From Schumannella sp. 10F1B-5-1 (GTDB taxonomy: Bacteria > Actinomycetota > Actinomycetes > Actinomycetales > Microbacteriaceae), in NCBI RefSeq assembly GCF_006517535.1, contig NZ_VHQH01000033.1:59440-123439 (forward strand): a stretch of 64,000 nucleotides of DNA, given 5' to 3'. This document shows positions 15,563 through 25,030 of the stretch, piece by piece. Each line of letters opens with the position of its first letter. The first letter of the stretch is position 1. The notes under the pieces were generated by a model. It saw only the letters and a list, made by a program, of their open reading frames with translations, ran no database searches and was not told the origin of the DNA. The position numbers and the translations under genes were made by a program.

Positions 15563-16972
15563 TTGGTCGAAACGTCCGAACCCGTCGTGCTCGCTGATCC
15601 GCAGGTGATCGAGGGTCTGGACTATTGGCGCGAGCTGCCGATCAAGCAGCAGCCGGCCTGGCCGGACGCGCAGGCCGCGGCCGCCGCGTCGGCCGAGATC
15701 GCGTCGCTGCCTCCGCTGGTCTTCGCCGGCGAGATCGATCAGCTGCGCGACCGTCTCGCGCGGGCCGCGCGCGGCGAGGCCTTCCTGCTGCAGGGCGGCG
15801 ACTGCGCCGAGACCTTCGCGGGCGCCACGGCCGAGCAGATCCGCAACCGCGTCAAGACGCTGCTGCAGATGGCCGTCGTGCTGACCTACGGCGCGAGCGT
15901 GCCGGTCGTGAAGATGGGCCGCATGGCGGGTCAGTTCGCGAAGCCGCGTTCGAGCGACGACGAGACCCGCGGCGACCTGACGCTGCCGGCCTACCGCGGC
16001 GACATCGTCAACGGCTACCCCTTCGACGCCGAGTCGCGTCAGGCCGACCCCCGCCGCCTCGTGCAGGGCTACCACACGGCCGCCTCGACGCTGAATCTGA
16101 TCCGCGCCTTCACGCAGGGCGGCTTCGCCGACCTGCGCGAGGTGCACTCGTGGAACAAGGGCTTCGCCTCGAACCCCGCGAACCAGCGCTACGAGGGCCT
16201 CGCCAAGGAGATCGACCGCGCGATCCGCTTCATGCAGGCCGCCGGCGCCGACTTCGACGAGCTCAAGCGCGTGGAGTTCTACACGGGCCACGAGGGTCTG
16301 CTCATGGACTACGAGCGCCCGATGACCCGCATCGACTCGCGCAACGGCACGCCCGTCAACACGAGCGCGCACTTCCTCTGGATCGGGGAGCGCACGCGCG
16401 AGCTCGACGGCGCGCACGTCGACTACTTCTCGCGCATCCGCAACCCCATCGGCGTGAAGCTCGGGCCGTCGACGACGCCCGAGACGATGGAGGCGCTGGT
16501 CGACAAGCTCGACCCGAACCGCGAGCCGGGTCGACTGACCTTCATCACGCGCATGGGCGCGGGCAAGATCCGGGATGCGCTGCCCCCGCTGCTCGAGGCG
16601 TCGAAGTCGCTCGGCCTGCAGCCGCTGTGGGTCACCGACCCGATGCACGGCAACGGCATCACGACCCCGACCGGCTACAAGACGCGCCGCTTCGAGGAGA
16701 TCGTCGACGAGGTGCGCGGCTTCTTCGAGGCGCACCGCGCCGCGGAGACGGTTCCGGGCGGCATCCACGTCGAGCTCACCGGCGACGACGTCACGGAGTG
16801 CCTGGGCGGCTCGGAGCACATCGACGAGGCGACGCTGGCGACCCGCTACGAGTCGCTGTGCGACCCGCGCCTGAACCACATGCAGTCGCTCGAGCTGTCG
16901 TTCCTGGTGGCCGAGGAGCTGGCCGCGTTCCCGTCGCCGCCGCGCGCGGATTCGGGCGTCATCAGCGCCTGA
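15563..16972 (+). CDS. aroG: 3-deoxy-7-phosphoheptulonate synthase, class II
   Basis: A 469-residue plant-type (class II) DAHP synthase: phosphoenolpyruvate plus erythrose 4-phosphate to DAHP, the first step of the shikimate pathway. Visible motifs are LQGGDCAETF (metal-binding Cys, near residue 75), KMGRMAGQFAKPRSSD, GFASNPANQRYEG, TRMGAGKIRD and WVTDPMHGNG. I placed the start at TTG 15563 with AAGGAAA upstream; an in-frame ATG at 15515 is three bases after the -10 and would precede the transcript. The neighbouring PknL-like kinase gene converges on it, as aroG and pknL neighbour each other in mycobacteria. Confidence 0.93.
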   Translation: MVETSEPVVLADPQVIEGLDYWRELPIKQQPAWPDAQAAAAASAEIASLPPLVFAGEIDQLRDRLARAARGEAFLLQGGDCAETFAGATAEQIRNRVKTLLQMAVVLTYGASVPVVKMGRMAGQFAKPRSSDDETRGDLTLPAYRGDIVNGYPFDAESRQADPRRLVQGYHTAASTLNLIRAFTQGGFADLREVHSWNKGFASNPANQRYEGLAKEIDRAIRFMQAAGADFDELKRVEFYTGHEGLLMDYERPMTRIDSRNGTPVNTSAHFLWIGERTRELDGAHVDYFSRIRNPIGVKLGPSTTPETMEALVDKLDPNREPGRLTFITRMGAGKIRDALPPLLEASKSLGLQPLWVTDPMHGNGITTPTGYKTRRFEEIVDEVRGFFEAHRAAETVPGGIHVELTGDDVTECLGGSEHIDEATLATRYESLCDPRLNHMQSLELSFLVAEELAAFPSPPRADSGVISA

Positions 16973-16987
16973 CGCACCCGACTGCTG

Positions 16988-17021
16988 CGAAGGGCCGGAT
17001 CCGCGAGGATCCGGCCCTTCG
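16988..17021. terminator. Bidirectional terminator between aroG and the PASTA kinase gene
   Basis: A perfect 15-bp stem (CGAAGGGCCGGATCC at 16988-17002 and its complement 17007-17021) with a GCGA loop, placed between convergent genes. The 3' tail is TCGTC, not a U-tract. Confidence 0.85.
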
Positions 17022-17052
17022 TCGTCGGGGGCGACCGCCGCGGCGGTGCGCG

Positions 17053-19032
<1,980 letters not shown>

Positions 19033-19038
19033 ACCCCG

Positions 19039-19044
19039 AGTGTA
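19039..19044 (-). promoter_or_regulatory. -10 element for the PASTA kinase gene (leaderless)
   Basis: TACACT on the minus strand, exactly six bases before the GTG start codon. It lies in the 61-base gap after the LysM gene. Confidence 0.55.
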
Positions 19045-19093
19045 GGCGGGGCCATCCTGAACGCTCCCGTGCAACACGGCCCGAGCATCCGGA

Positions 19094-20404
19094 TCAGCCG
19101 AGCTGCGCCAGCCAGGCGGTCGCGCTCTTCTCCCACTTGGCGTACGCGGTCGGGTACGCGGAGATCTGCACGGCCTGGGCGGCCTGGGTCAGCGACATCG
19201 ACTGCCAGCCCGGGATGTCGAGCAGGCCGCGCGTGATGCCGGCGTTCGGGTTCTTCGCGCCGCCGTAGAACAGGCGGGCGGCGTAGGCGGCGTCGAGCAG
19301 CTTCTCCTTGGCGCCCCAGTGCTGGCTGGGGCGCTGCTGGAACAGGCCGACCGAGTCGCGGTCGCCGTAGGCGATGTTGCGCAGGCTCGACTCCTGCATG
19401 GCCGCGGCCAGCGCGATGACGATGCCGCGGTCGGAGACGCCGAGCTCGCGCCCGACCTGGATGATGATGCGGGCGTTCGCGGCCATCTCGCTCGTCAGCG
19501 GGGTGACGGTCGTGCCGTCCTGGGCGACGACGGGCGAGGTGACGGCCGGGATCGTCAGGGTGCGGCCCGCGAAGATCACGGCGGAGGCGCCGAGGCCGTT
19601 GGCGTCGATCACGGCCTGGGTGCTCACGCCGAAGGCCTTCGCGATCGACGAGACGGTGTCTCCGGTCTTGATCGTGTAGCTGCGGCTGGCGGGAGCGGCG
19701 ACGGGCGGCGTCGACACGGGGTCGGCGGGGGTGACCGCGGCGGCGGTCCTGATGTCGCTCGCGCCGGGGATGGCGAGGGTCTGGCCCGGATAGATGATGC
19801 TGGTCCAGCTGAGGCCGTTGGCGCTGAGCACGGCCTGCGTCGTGGTTCCGAAGCGCGCGGCGATCGCCCCGACGGTGTCGCCGCTGCGGATCGTGTAGCG
19901 GTTCGACGCGGCAGCGGGGGCGGGTGCCGCGGTCGTGGCGGTGCTGGCGGTCGCGCCGCTGATCTTGAGCGTCTGACCGGGGAAGATGAGCGACTTCCAG
20001 CCGAGGCCGTTCGCGGCGAGCAGGCCCGCGGTCGACACGCCGAAGCGCTGCGCGATCGAGGAGACCGTGTCGCCGGCGACGACCTTGTAGTTCGCGGGGG
20101 CGGCGGCCGCGGGGGTGACGGAGGCGGGCGCGACGGTCGGGACGACCGGGGAGGCCTTGGGGGCCGGCGCGGGGATGACGGCGTTTTTGGGCTTCACGGC
20201 CTTCTTGGGCGTGGCGTGCGCGGCCGGGACCGTGCCGGTGAGGCTCATCGACACGGTGAGCGCGCTGGCGACGACGAGCGGCACCGTCATGCGGGTGGCG
20301 CGCGACCAGGCGCCGGTGTCGGCGGCGGCGCGGCGCTGTGCCGTCGCGCGCAGCGCGGCGAGCAGCGATCCCGTCGCCGGTCGCGTCTCGAGCTCTTCGG
20401 TCAT
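19094..20404 (-). CDS. Secreted triple-LysM, lytic-transglycosylase-like cell wall protein
   Basis: A 436-residue exported protein. A hydrophobic segment followed by AHA (about residues 40-66) is a signal peptide or anchor. Three LysM peptidoglycan-binding repeats follow (YKVVAGDTVSSIAQRFGVST, YTIRSGDTVGAIAARFGTTT, YTIKTGDTVSSIAKAFGVST), spaced by Ala/Pro/Thr linkers. The C-terminal ~130 residues (ALAAAMQESSLRNIAYGDRDSVGLFQQR) resemble the lysozyme/soluble-transglycosylase fold, with Glu in MQES as candidate catalytic residue. A cell-wall remodelling role is inferred. An upstream GTG at 20413 is an alternative start. Tandem GTCACA boxes lie upstream. Confidence 0.85.
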   Translation of the reverse strand: MTEELETRPATGSLLAALRATAQRRAAADTGAWSRATRMTVPLVVASALTVSMSLTGTVPAAHATPKKAVKPKNAVIPAPAPKASPVVPTVAPASVTPAAAAPANYKVVAGDTVSSIAQRFGVSTAGLLAANGLGWKSLIFPGQTLKISGATASTATTAAPAPAAASNRYTIRSGDTVGAIAARFGTTTQAVLSANGLSWTSIIYPGQTLAIPGASDIRTAAAVTPADPVSTPPVAAPASRSYTIKTGDTVSSIAKAFGVSTQAVIDANGLGASAVIFAGRTLTIPAVTSPVVAQDGTTVTPLTSEMAANARIIIQVGRELGVSDRGIVIALAAAMQESSLRNIAYGDRDSVGLFQQRPSQHWGAKEKLLDAAYAARLFYGGAKNPNAGITRGLLDIPGWQSMSLTQAAQAVQISAYPTAYAKWEKSATAWLAQLG

Positions 20405-20477
20405 GGTTCCCACCCCGTTCCCGCCCGAAGGCGGTGGCCGTGCCTCGTGGCGCGCCGAGCGCGCATCGACTCAAGCT

Positions 20478-20492
20478 GTCACAGAAGTCACA
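20478..20492 (-). promoter_or_regulatory. Candidate MtrA box upstream of the LysM gene
   Basis: GTCACA-GAA-GTCACA is a direct repeat with 9-base periodicity; a third degenerate copy (GTCAAT, 20497-20502) follows at 10 bases. MtrA of mycobacteria and corynebacteria binds tandem GTCACA-type 8-mers and controls cell wall hydrolases, so the location fits. On the minus strand TTGACA (20494-20499) lies at the same place and may be the -35. Assignment is inference. Confidence 0.45.
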
Positions 20493-20539
20493 CAGTGTCA
20501 ATCAGAGTGGATGCTGTGGCTCATGTTGTTCGTGTGACT
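20486..20539. promoter_or_regulatory. AGTCACAC...GTGTGACT inverted repeat in the divergent region
   Basis: Two 8-base perfect arms (20486-20493 and 20532-20539) are separated by 38 bases in the region between the LysM gene and the Rv2175c-like gene. Each arm contains a GTCACA box, so this could place regulator dimers facing both genes. Confidence 0.35.
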
Positions 20540-20605
20540 CGCGTTCGCGCAGTCCGACGCGCGGCGGCGTGCGGCAGCGGGGCGTCGAGCGCCGCGGGCG
20601 TGGTG

Positions 20606-20611
20606 CACAGT
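20606..20611 (+). promoter_or_regulatory. -10-like element for the Rv2175c-like gene
   Basis: CACAGT, six bases before the GTG at 20618. It lacks the initial T of TANNNT, so it is weaker than the other leaderless promoters. The AAGGA directly touching the GTG is too close to act as a ribosome-binding site, which also favours leaderless initiation. Confidence 0.35.
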
Positions 20612-20617
20612 TAAGGA

Positions 20618-20956
20618 GTGAGCACCCCGATCGACACCGACTGGCTGACCGTCCCCGACCTCGTCGACATCCTGGGCATCCCCCAGGGGCGCGTGCGCCG
20701 CCTGTTCGAAGAGCGGGCGCTGCTGGCGGTGCGCCGTGACGGCGTGCTGAAGGTGCCCGCGCTGTTCGTGCGCGACGGGCAGCCGCTCAGCGAGCTGAAG
20801 GGCACCGTCATCCTGCTCGGCGACCTCGGATTCGCGGACGACGAGGCCGTCGACTGGATGCTGAGCCCCGAGGACAGCCTCGGCGTCGCGCCGATCGAGG
20901 CGCTGCTCGCGGGCCGCAAGGCCGAGGTGCGCCGCGTCGCGCAGGCGCTCGGCTAG
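20618..20956 (+). CDS. Rv2175c-like DNA-binding protein
   Basis: A 112-residue protein with an N-terminal winged-helix-type HTH (WLTVPDLVDILGIPQGRVRRLFEERALLAV, residues 9-40) and a C-terminal helical domain (GDLGFADDEAVDWML). It matches the Rv2175c family of actinobacteria; in M. tuberculosis the protein is a DNA-binding substrate of the neighbouring kinase PknL. Conserved proximity to the kinase gene (with the LysM gene in between) supports the same relation here. Its DNA target is unknown. Confidence 0.8.
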   Translation: MSTPIDTDWLTVPDLVDILGIPQGRVRRLFEERALLAVRRDGVLKVPALFVRDGQPLSELKGTVILLGDLGFADDEAVDWMLSPEDSLGVAPIEALLAGRKAEVRRVAQALG

Positions 20957-20970
20957 GACCCGGCGGCGGC

Positions 20971-22089
20971 TCAGGCCTCGCGTCGCGTGACCGCGTCGGC
21001 GAGCCGGAGCAGCTCGCCGCGCGCCGAGCGCGTGAGCGGAGCCGCGTCGAGGGCCGACGTCGCGCGCTCGACCTCGCGGCCGATGACGCCCTCGAGCCGG
21101 TCGACGGCGCCGCTCTGCCGGATCGTCGACTGCAGCATCCGGATCTGGTCGGCGTCGAGCTCGGGATCGCCCAGCAGCTCGTCGAGCAGGTTGCGCGCCG
21201 ACGAGGAGAGGCTCTCGCGCGCGAGCGCGATGAGCACGGTGCGCTTGCCCTCGCGCAGGTCGTCGCCCGCCGGCTTGCCGGTGACCTCGGGATCGCCGAA
21301 GACCCCGAGCAGGTCGTCGCGCAGCTGGAAGGCGATGCCGAGCGGCACGCCGAAGCCGCGCAGGGCGCCCAGCTGGTCGGCGTCGGCGCCGGCGATCGAC
21401 GCGCCGATCACGAGCGGCGCCTCGACGCTGTACTTCGCCGACTTGTAGAGCACGACGCGCTGGGCGCGGCGCAGCTGCTCGTCGTCGGCGTGCGCATGCC
21501 ACGACGCCTCCTCGAGGATGTCGAGGTACTGCCCGGCGGTCACCTCGGTGCGCATGACGGCGAACTCGTCGCGCGTCGCGCGCGCGGCGTCGGGCGCGAC
21601 GTCGCGCAGGCCGTCGTCGAGCAGCTCGTCGCTCCAGCCGAGCAGCAGGTCGCCGAGCAGCAGCGCTCCCGACATGCCGTAGCGCGCGGGATCCCCGCGC
21701 AGGCCGCGCTCGCGGTGCAGCGCCTCGAGGCGGCGGTGCACCGACGGGAGGCCCCGGCGCAGGTCGGAGTTGTCCATGATGTCGTCGTGCACGAGCGCGG
21801 CGGCGTGGAAGATCTCGAGCGCGGCCGCGGCCGCCGTGATGGGGGCGAGGTCGGGGCCGTCCTCGGCCTCGGGCAGCAGATCGGCTTCGCGGCCGCGCCC
21901 GGCGACCCCCTGCCAGCCCCAGTAGCAGAACAGTGCGCGGAAGCGCTTGCCGCCCCCGAGCAGGTCGCGCCCGACGACGGTCAGATCGTCGAGATCGGGC
22001 GAGATGCGACCGAGGGCGGCGCCGCGATCGGCGAGCAGATCGTCGAGTCGGTTCTGCACGAGATCGACGAACCGCAAACTCCCAGCCAC
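20971..22089 (-). CDS. idsA: Polyprenyl diphosphate synthase (IdsA type)
   Basis: A 372-residue all-helical prenyltransferase condensing isopentenyl diphosphate onto allylic diphosphates. It has the first aspartate-rich motif VHDDIMDNSDLRRG (near residue 105), GGKRFRA for diphosphate binding, and the second motif FQLRDDLLGVFGD (near residue 250). By context it is homologous to IdsA2. The product (geranylgeranyl or longer) cannot be fixed from sequence; possible uses are menaquinone and the lipid carrier. The GTG start lies six bases after a TAGGCT hexamer. It is convergent with the Rv2175c-like gene. Confidence 0.9.
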   Translation of the reverse strand: MAGSLRFVDLVQNRLDDLLADRGAALGRISPDLDDLTVVGRDLLGGGKRFRALFCYWGWQGVAGRGREADLLPEAEDGPDLAPITAAAAALEIFHAAALVHDDIMDNSDLRRGLPSVHRRLEALHRERGLRGDPARYGMSGALLLGDLLLGWSDELLDDGLRDVAPDAARATRDEFAVMRTEVTAGQYLDILEEASWHAHADDEQLRRAQRVVLYKSAKYSVEAPLVIGASIAGADADQLGALRGFGVPLGIAFQLRDDLLGVFGDPEVTGKPAGDDLREGKRTVLIALARESLSSSARNLLDELLGDPELDADQIRMLQSTIRQSGAVDRLEGVIGREVERATSALDAAPLTRSARGELLRLADAVTRREA

Positions 22090-22095
22090 TCGCCT

Positions 22096-22123
22096 AGCCT
22101 ACCGGGGGCGACGAGCCTAGAAT
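22096..22123. promoter_or_regulatory. Back-to-back -10 elements for idsA and the DUF3040 gene
   Basis: On the minus strand TAGGCT (22096-22101) ends six bases before the idsA GTG, giving a leaderless mRNA. On the plus strand TAGAAT (22118-22123) would start the DUF3040 transcript near 22130, about 51 bases before its ATG. The two hexamers are 16 bases apart, so polymerases would compete for this DNA. Confidence 0.5.
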
Positions 22124-22180
22124 GAGGCTCCGACACGCACACCGGCGAGCCGGTTGTGGGCCCGACGAAAGGCAGCCGAG

Positions 22181-22543
22181 ATGCCACTGTCCGAGCAGGA
22201 GCAGCGCCTCCTCGACGAGATGGAGCGCAACCTCTACCAGAACGACGCCGATTTCGTGGCGACGGTCGGCTCGGGTCGCGCTCGGCCCAGCGTCACCGTG
22301 ATCGCCCTCGGCGTGCTGGCGGCGGTCGTCGGTCTGGGCCTCCTGATCGTGGGCGTGGCGATGCACCAGCCGCTCATCGGAGCCCTCGGCTTCGTGCTGA
22401 TGTTCGGCGGGGCCCTGTTCGCGATCTCGCCGCCGAAGCGCTTCCGCGGCGCCCCGGCGCCCAAGCCGGCCCGCGAGGGCGGTCTGCTGCACGATCTCGG
22501 CGAGCGCTTCGAGCACCGCCGTGACGGCGAGCGCGACAGCTAG
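22181..22543 (+). CDS. DUF3040 small membrane protein
   Basis: A 120-residue protein with the DUF3040 signature at the N-terminus (PLSEQEQRLLDEMERNLYQND), then two transmembrane helices (about 37-60 and 65-85) and a basic C-terminus. It is widespread in actinobacteria just upstream of mraZ; function is unknown. The ATG at 22181 with GAAAGG upstream gives the canonical start; an in-frame start at 22154 lacks such a site. A strong intrinsic terminator follows. Confidence 0.85.
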   Translation: MPLSEQEQRLLDEMERNLYQNDADFVATVGSGRARPSVTVIALGVLAAVVGLGLLIVGVAMHQPLIGALGFVLMFGGALFAISPPKRFRGAPAPKPAREGGLLHDLGERFEHRRDGERDS

Positions 22544-22582
22544 GCGCGCCGCCACCGAGAGCCTCCACTCTCCTCCCGCTTC

Positions 22583-22612
22583 GGGGTCGACCTTCGGGTC
22601 GGCCCCTTTTTT
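22583..22612 (+). terminator. Intrinsic terminator after the DUF3040 gene
   Basis: GGGGTCGACC (22583-22592), TTCG tetraloop, GGTCGGCCCC (22597-22606; one G-U pair), then six T. It is the only classical stem plus U-tract in the window. It isolates the mraZ operon from upstream transcription. Confidence 0.93.
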
Positions 22613-22772
22613 CGTGCCCGCATACCGGGCATCCGTCGCCTCTCGGGTCGGTGCTGGCTGGGTGTTCGCCTGATTTCGCGAAATCCCCTCCACATCCCAC
22701 CACCCCGGGATACCCCTGAATTCACTGGTCTGCGCCTCGAATAGGGGGAGTGTCGAGCGCAGAAGAGCCTTC

Positions 22773-22801
22773 TTGGAGGAGATTTGTGGAGTAAAGTGGA
22801 G
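22773..22801 (+). promoter_or_regulatory. Candidate MraZ-binding boxes upstream of mraZ
   Basis: TTGGAG (22773), GTGGAG (22786) and GTGGAG (22796) lie 36-64 bases before the mraZ ATG; the last two start 10 bases apart. MraZ autoregulates through short direct TGGG/GTGG-type repeats about one helical turn apart. The rest of the 22544-22836 gap holds the terminator and no gene. Confidence 0.5.
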
Positions 22802-22836
22802 GAACTCGGAGCAGGCCGGCGCGAGAGGGGGACGAC

Positions 22837-23268
22837 ATGCTGCTCGGCACGTTCGCACCCAAGCTCGACGACAAGGGGCGCCTGATCCTGCCCGCGAAGT
22901 TCTGGGACGAGTTCTCGGGCGGCGTCGTGCTGACCCGCGGCCAGGAGCGCGCCGTCTTCCTCTACAGCCAGCGCGAGTTCGAGAACGTGCACGAGCAGAT
23001 GCGCCAGGCCTCGACCGCGAGCAAGAAGACCCGCGACTTCCTGCGCCTCTTCCTCTCCGGCGCGAGCCAGGAGATCCCCGACAAGCAGCGGCGCATCACC
23101 ATCCCGCCCCTGCTGCGCGACTACGCCGGCCTCGGCCGCGATCTGACCGTCATCGGCGCGGGCTCCCGCGCCGAGATCTGGAGCACCCCCGCGTGGGAGG
23201 CCTACACGGCCGCCACCGAGGCCGCCTTCTCCGACACCGACGAGGAGGTGATCCCCGGGCTGTTCTAG
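22837..23268 (+). CDS. mraZ: Transcriptional regulator MraZ
   Basis: A 143-residue protein of two SpoVT/AbrB-like halves: [24 protein letters not shown] at the N-terminus and [26 protein letters not shown] after residue 70, each with the conserved DxxxR pair. It is the first gene of the dcw cluster, forms ring-shaped oligomers on promoter repeats, and affects RsmH levels in other bacteria. The ATG is preceded by GAGAGGGGG. Normal length for the family. Confidence 0.95.
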   Translation: MLLGTFAPKLDDKGRLILPAKFWDEFSGGVVLTRGQERAVFLYSQREFENVHEQMRQASTASKKTRDFLRLFLSGASQEIPDKQRRITIPPLLRDYAGLGRDLTVIGAGSRAEIWSTPAWEAYTAATEAAFSDTDEEVIPGLF

Positions 23269-23300
23269 TGCTCCTCGGGCTCGACCCTCAGCCGCGCCAC

Positions 23301-23325
23301 CCTGCCCCACTTCCCCGGGGGCAGG
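23301..23325 (+). other. Hairpin between mraZ and rsmH
   Basis: CCTGCCCC (23301-23308) and GGGGCAGG (23318-23325) can pair with a 9-base loop inside the 105-base mraZ-rsmH gap. No U-tract follows, so partial termination or mRNA processing is possible but unproven. Confidence 0.35.
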
Positions 23326-23373
23326 TCCGGCCGCGGATGGGGATCCGGCCCGAGGATCGCCGCCCGAGATCTC

Positions 23374-24333
23374 ATGGCTCACGACACCATCCACGTCCCG
23401 GTGATGCTCGAGCGCTGCGTCGAGCTGCTGGCCCCCGCCCTCGAGCACGACGGCGCGGTTCTCGTCGACGCGACGCTCGGCCTCGGCGGACACGCCGAGG
23501 CCTTCCTCGAGCGCTTCCCGAAGCTGCACCTCGTCGGCCTCGACCGCGACACCTCCGCGCAGGCGCTGGCGGGGGAGCGGCTGGCCCGCTTCGCGAACCG
23601 CCTCGACCTGGTGCACACCGAGTACCACCACCTGCGCGACGCCCTCGACTCGCTCGGCATCGACGAGGTCTCCGGCTTCCTGTTCGACCTCGGCGTCTCG
23701 TCGATGCAGCTCGACCGGGCCGAGCGCGGCTTCGCCTACTCGCAGGATGCGCCGCTCGACATGCGCATGGACTCGACCGCCGAGCTGACGGCCGAGAAGG
23801 TGCTCGCCGAGTACGACGAGCGCGAGCTGCGCCGCATCTTCCAGCAGTACGGCGAGGAGAAGCTCGCCTCCCGCTACGCCCGCCGCATCGTCGAGAGCCG
23901 GCAGCAGCATCCGCTGACCACCTCGGCCCAGCTGGTGCAGCTGCTCATCGACGCGACGCCCGCCGCGGTGCAGCGCGAGCGCAGCGGGCACCCGGCGAAG
24001 CGCGTCTTCCAGGCGCTGCGCATCGAGGTCAACGGCGAGCTCGACGGCGTCGAGCAGGCCATCCCGGCGGCGCTCGACGCGCTCGAGCCCGACGGACGCA
24101 TCGTCGTGCTCGCCTACCACTCGCTCGAAGACCGGATCGTCAAGCGCGAGTTCACCGCCCGCACCACCTCGACCGCCCCGCGCGGCCTGCCGGTGGAGCT
24201 GCCCGAGCACCGCCCGCAGTTCCGGCTGCTGGTGCGCGGCGCCGAGCAGGCGAGCGAGCAGGAGAAGAACGAGAACCCGCGCGCCGCCTCGGTGCGACTG
24301 CGCGCGGCCCAGCGGAACGCGGAGACGGCATGA
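23374..24333 (+). CDS. rsmH: 16S rRNA (cytosine1402-N4)-methyltransferase
   Basis: A 319-residue SAM-dependent methyltransferase (MraW) that methylates C1402 in the ribosomal P-site. It has [13 protein letters not shown], the SAM-binding [32 protein letters not shown], and the C-terminal [14 protein letters not shown] motif. The stop overlaps the ATG of the ftsL-like gene (ATGA), a standard dcw coupling. Confidence 0.97.
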   Translation: MAHDTIHVPVMLERCVELLAPALEHDGAVLVDATLGLGGHAEAFLERFPKLHLVGLDRDTSAQALAGERLARFANRLDLVHTEYHHLRDALDSLGIDEVSGFLFDLGVSSMQLDRAERGFAYSQDAPLDMRMDSTAELTAEKVLAEYDERELRRIFQQYGEEKLASRYARRIVESRQQHPLTTSAQLVQLLIDATPAAVQRERSGHPAKRVFQALRIEVNGELDGVEQAIPAALDALEPDGRIVVLAYHSLEDRIVKREFTARTTSTAPRGLPVELPEHRPQFRLLVRGAEQASEQEKNENPRAASVRLRAAQRNAETA

Positions 24334-24995
24334 GCAACCTGGCCACGGCGGTCGCCCGCCCGATCGCGCGCGCCCGCCGGCACGAGGAGGAGCGCCCGCA
24401 CCTCGAGATCGCGGCGTCGCGCGCCCAGCGTCGCGCACGTCCCCGTGTGGTCTACGCCCTCGCGGTCATCGCCGGCATCGGCGTCATCCTGGTCGCCCAG
24501 CTGCTCATGAGCATCGTGACCGCCGACGGCGCCTACCAGATCTCCGCGCTGCAGACGAAGCAGAAGAACCTCGCCCAGGAGCGCAAGGCCCTGAACGAGA
24601 AGCTCGAGGTGCTCGGCTCGACGCAGAACCTGACGCAGAACGCCGAGGCGCTCGGCATGGTCGCGAGCGGCAATCCGGTGTTCCTGGATGTCAGCACCGG
24701 CCGGGTGAGCGGCACCGCGACCGCCGACGGCGGCAGCCTCGTCGGCGGCACCGGCAACCTCATCGGCAACTCGCTGCTGACCGGCTCGACGAAGGTCGAC
24801 CCCGCGGCCCTCGCCGCCGCGCGAGCCGCCGCCGACGCCGCGGCCGCCGCCCAGGACACCGAGGACCCGACGGCCGGCTTCGACGGCGGCACGACCACGG
24901 GCGGCGACGGCACCGGCGCGGCGACCGGCTCGACCACCGGCGGCGACGTACCGTCCGGAGCGGGGAACACGATCCCCTCGCCGACCACCCACTGA
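24330..24995 (+). CDS. ftsL: FtsL-like divisome membrane protein
   Basis: A 221-residue bitopic protein occupying the ftsL position between rsmH and ftsI. After a ~35-residue basic cytoplasmic part there is one transmembrane helix ([20 protein letters not shown], about 37-60), a short coiled coil ([21 protein letters not shown]) and NAEALGMV, as in FtsL/DivIC proteins. The last ~110 residues are a low-complexity Gly/Ala/Thr/Asp tail that E. coli FtsL lacks. The identification rests on position and topology, as FtsL sequences are poorly conserved. Confidence 0.75.
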   Translation: MSNLATAVARPIARARRHEEERPHLEIAASRAQRRARPRVVYALAVIAGIGVILVAQLLMSIVTADGAYQISALQTKQKNLAQERKALNEKLEVLGSTQNLTQNAEALGMVASGNPVFLDVSTGRVSGTATADGGSLVGGTGNLIGNSLLTGSTKVDPAALAAARAAADAAAAAQDTEDPTAGFDGGTTTGGDGTGAATGSTTGGDVPSGAGNTIPSPTTH

Positions 24996-25030
24996 ACGAC
25001 CGAACCGCCCGCACCACAGCAGGGAGCCTC

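Noticed and set aside
23301..23325. Full terminator between mraZ and rsmH
   Set aside because: The hairpin lacks a U-tract and dcw clusters are usually co-transcribed here; listed only as a hairpin.
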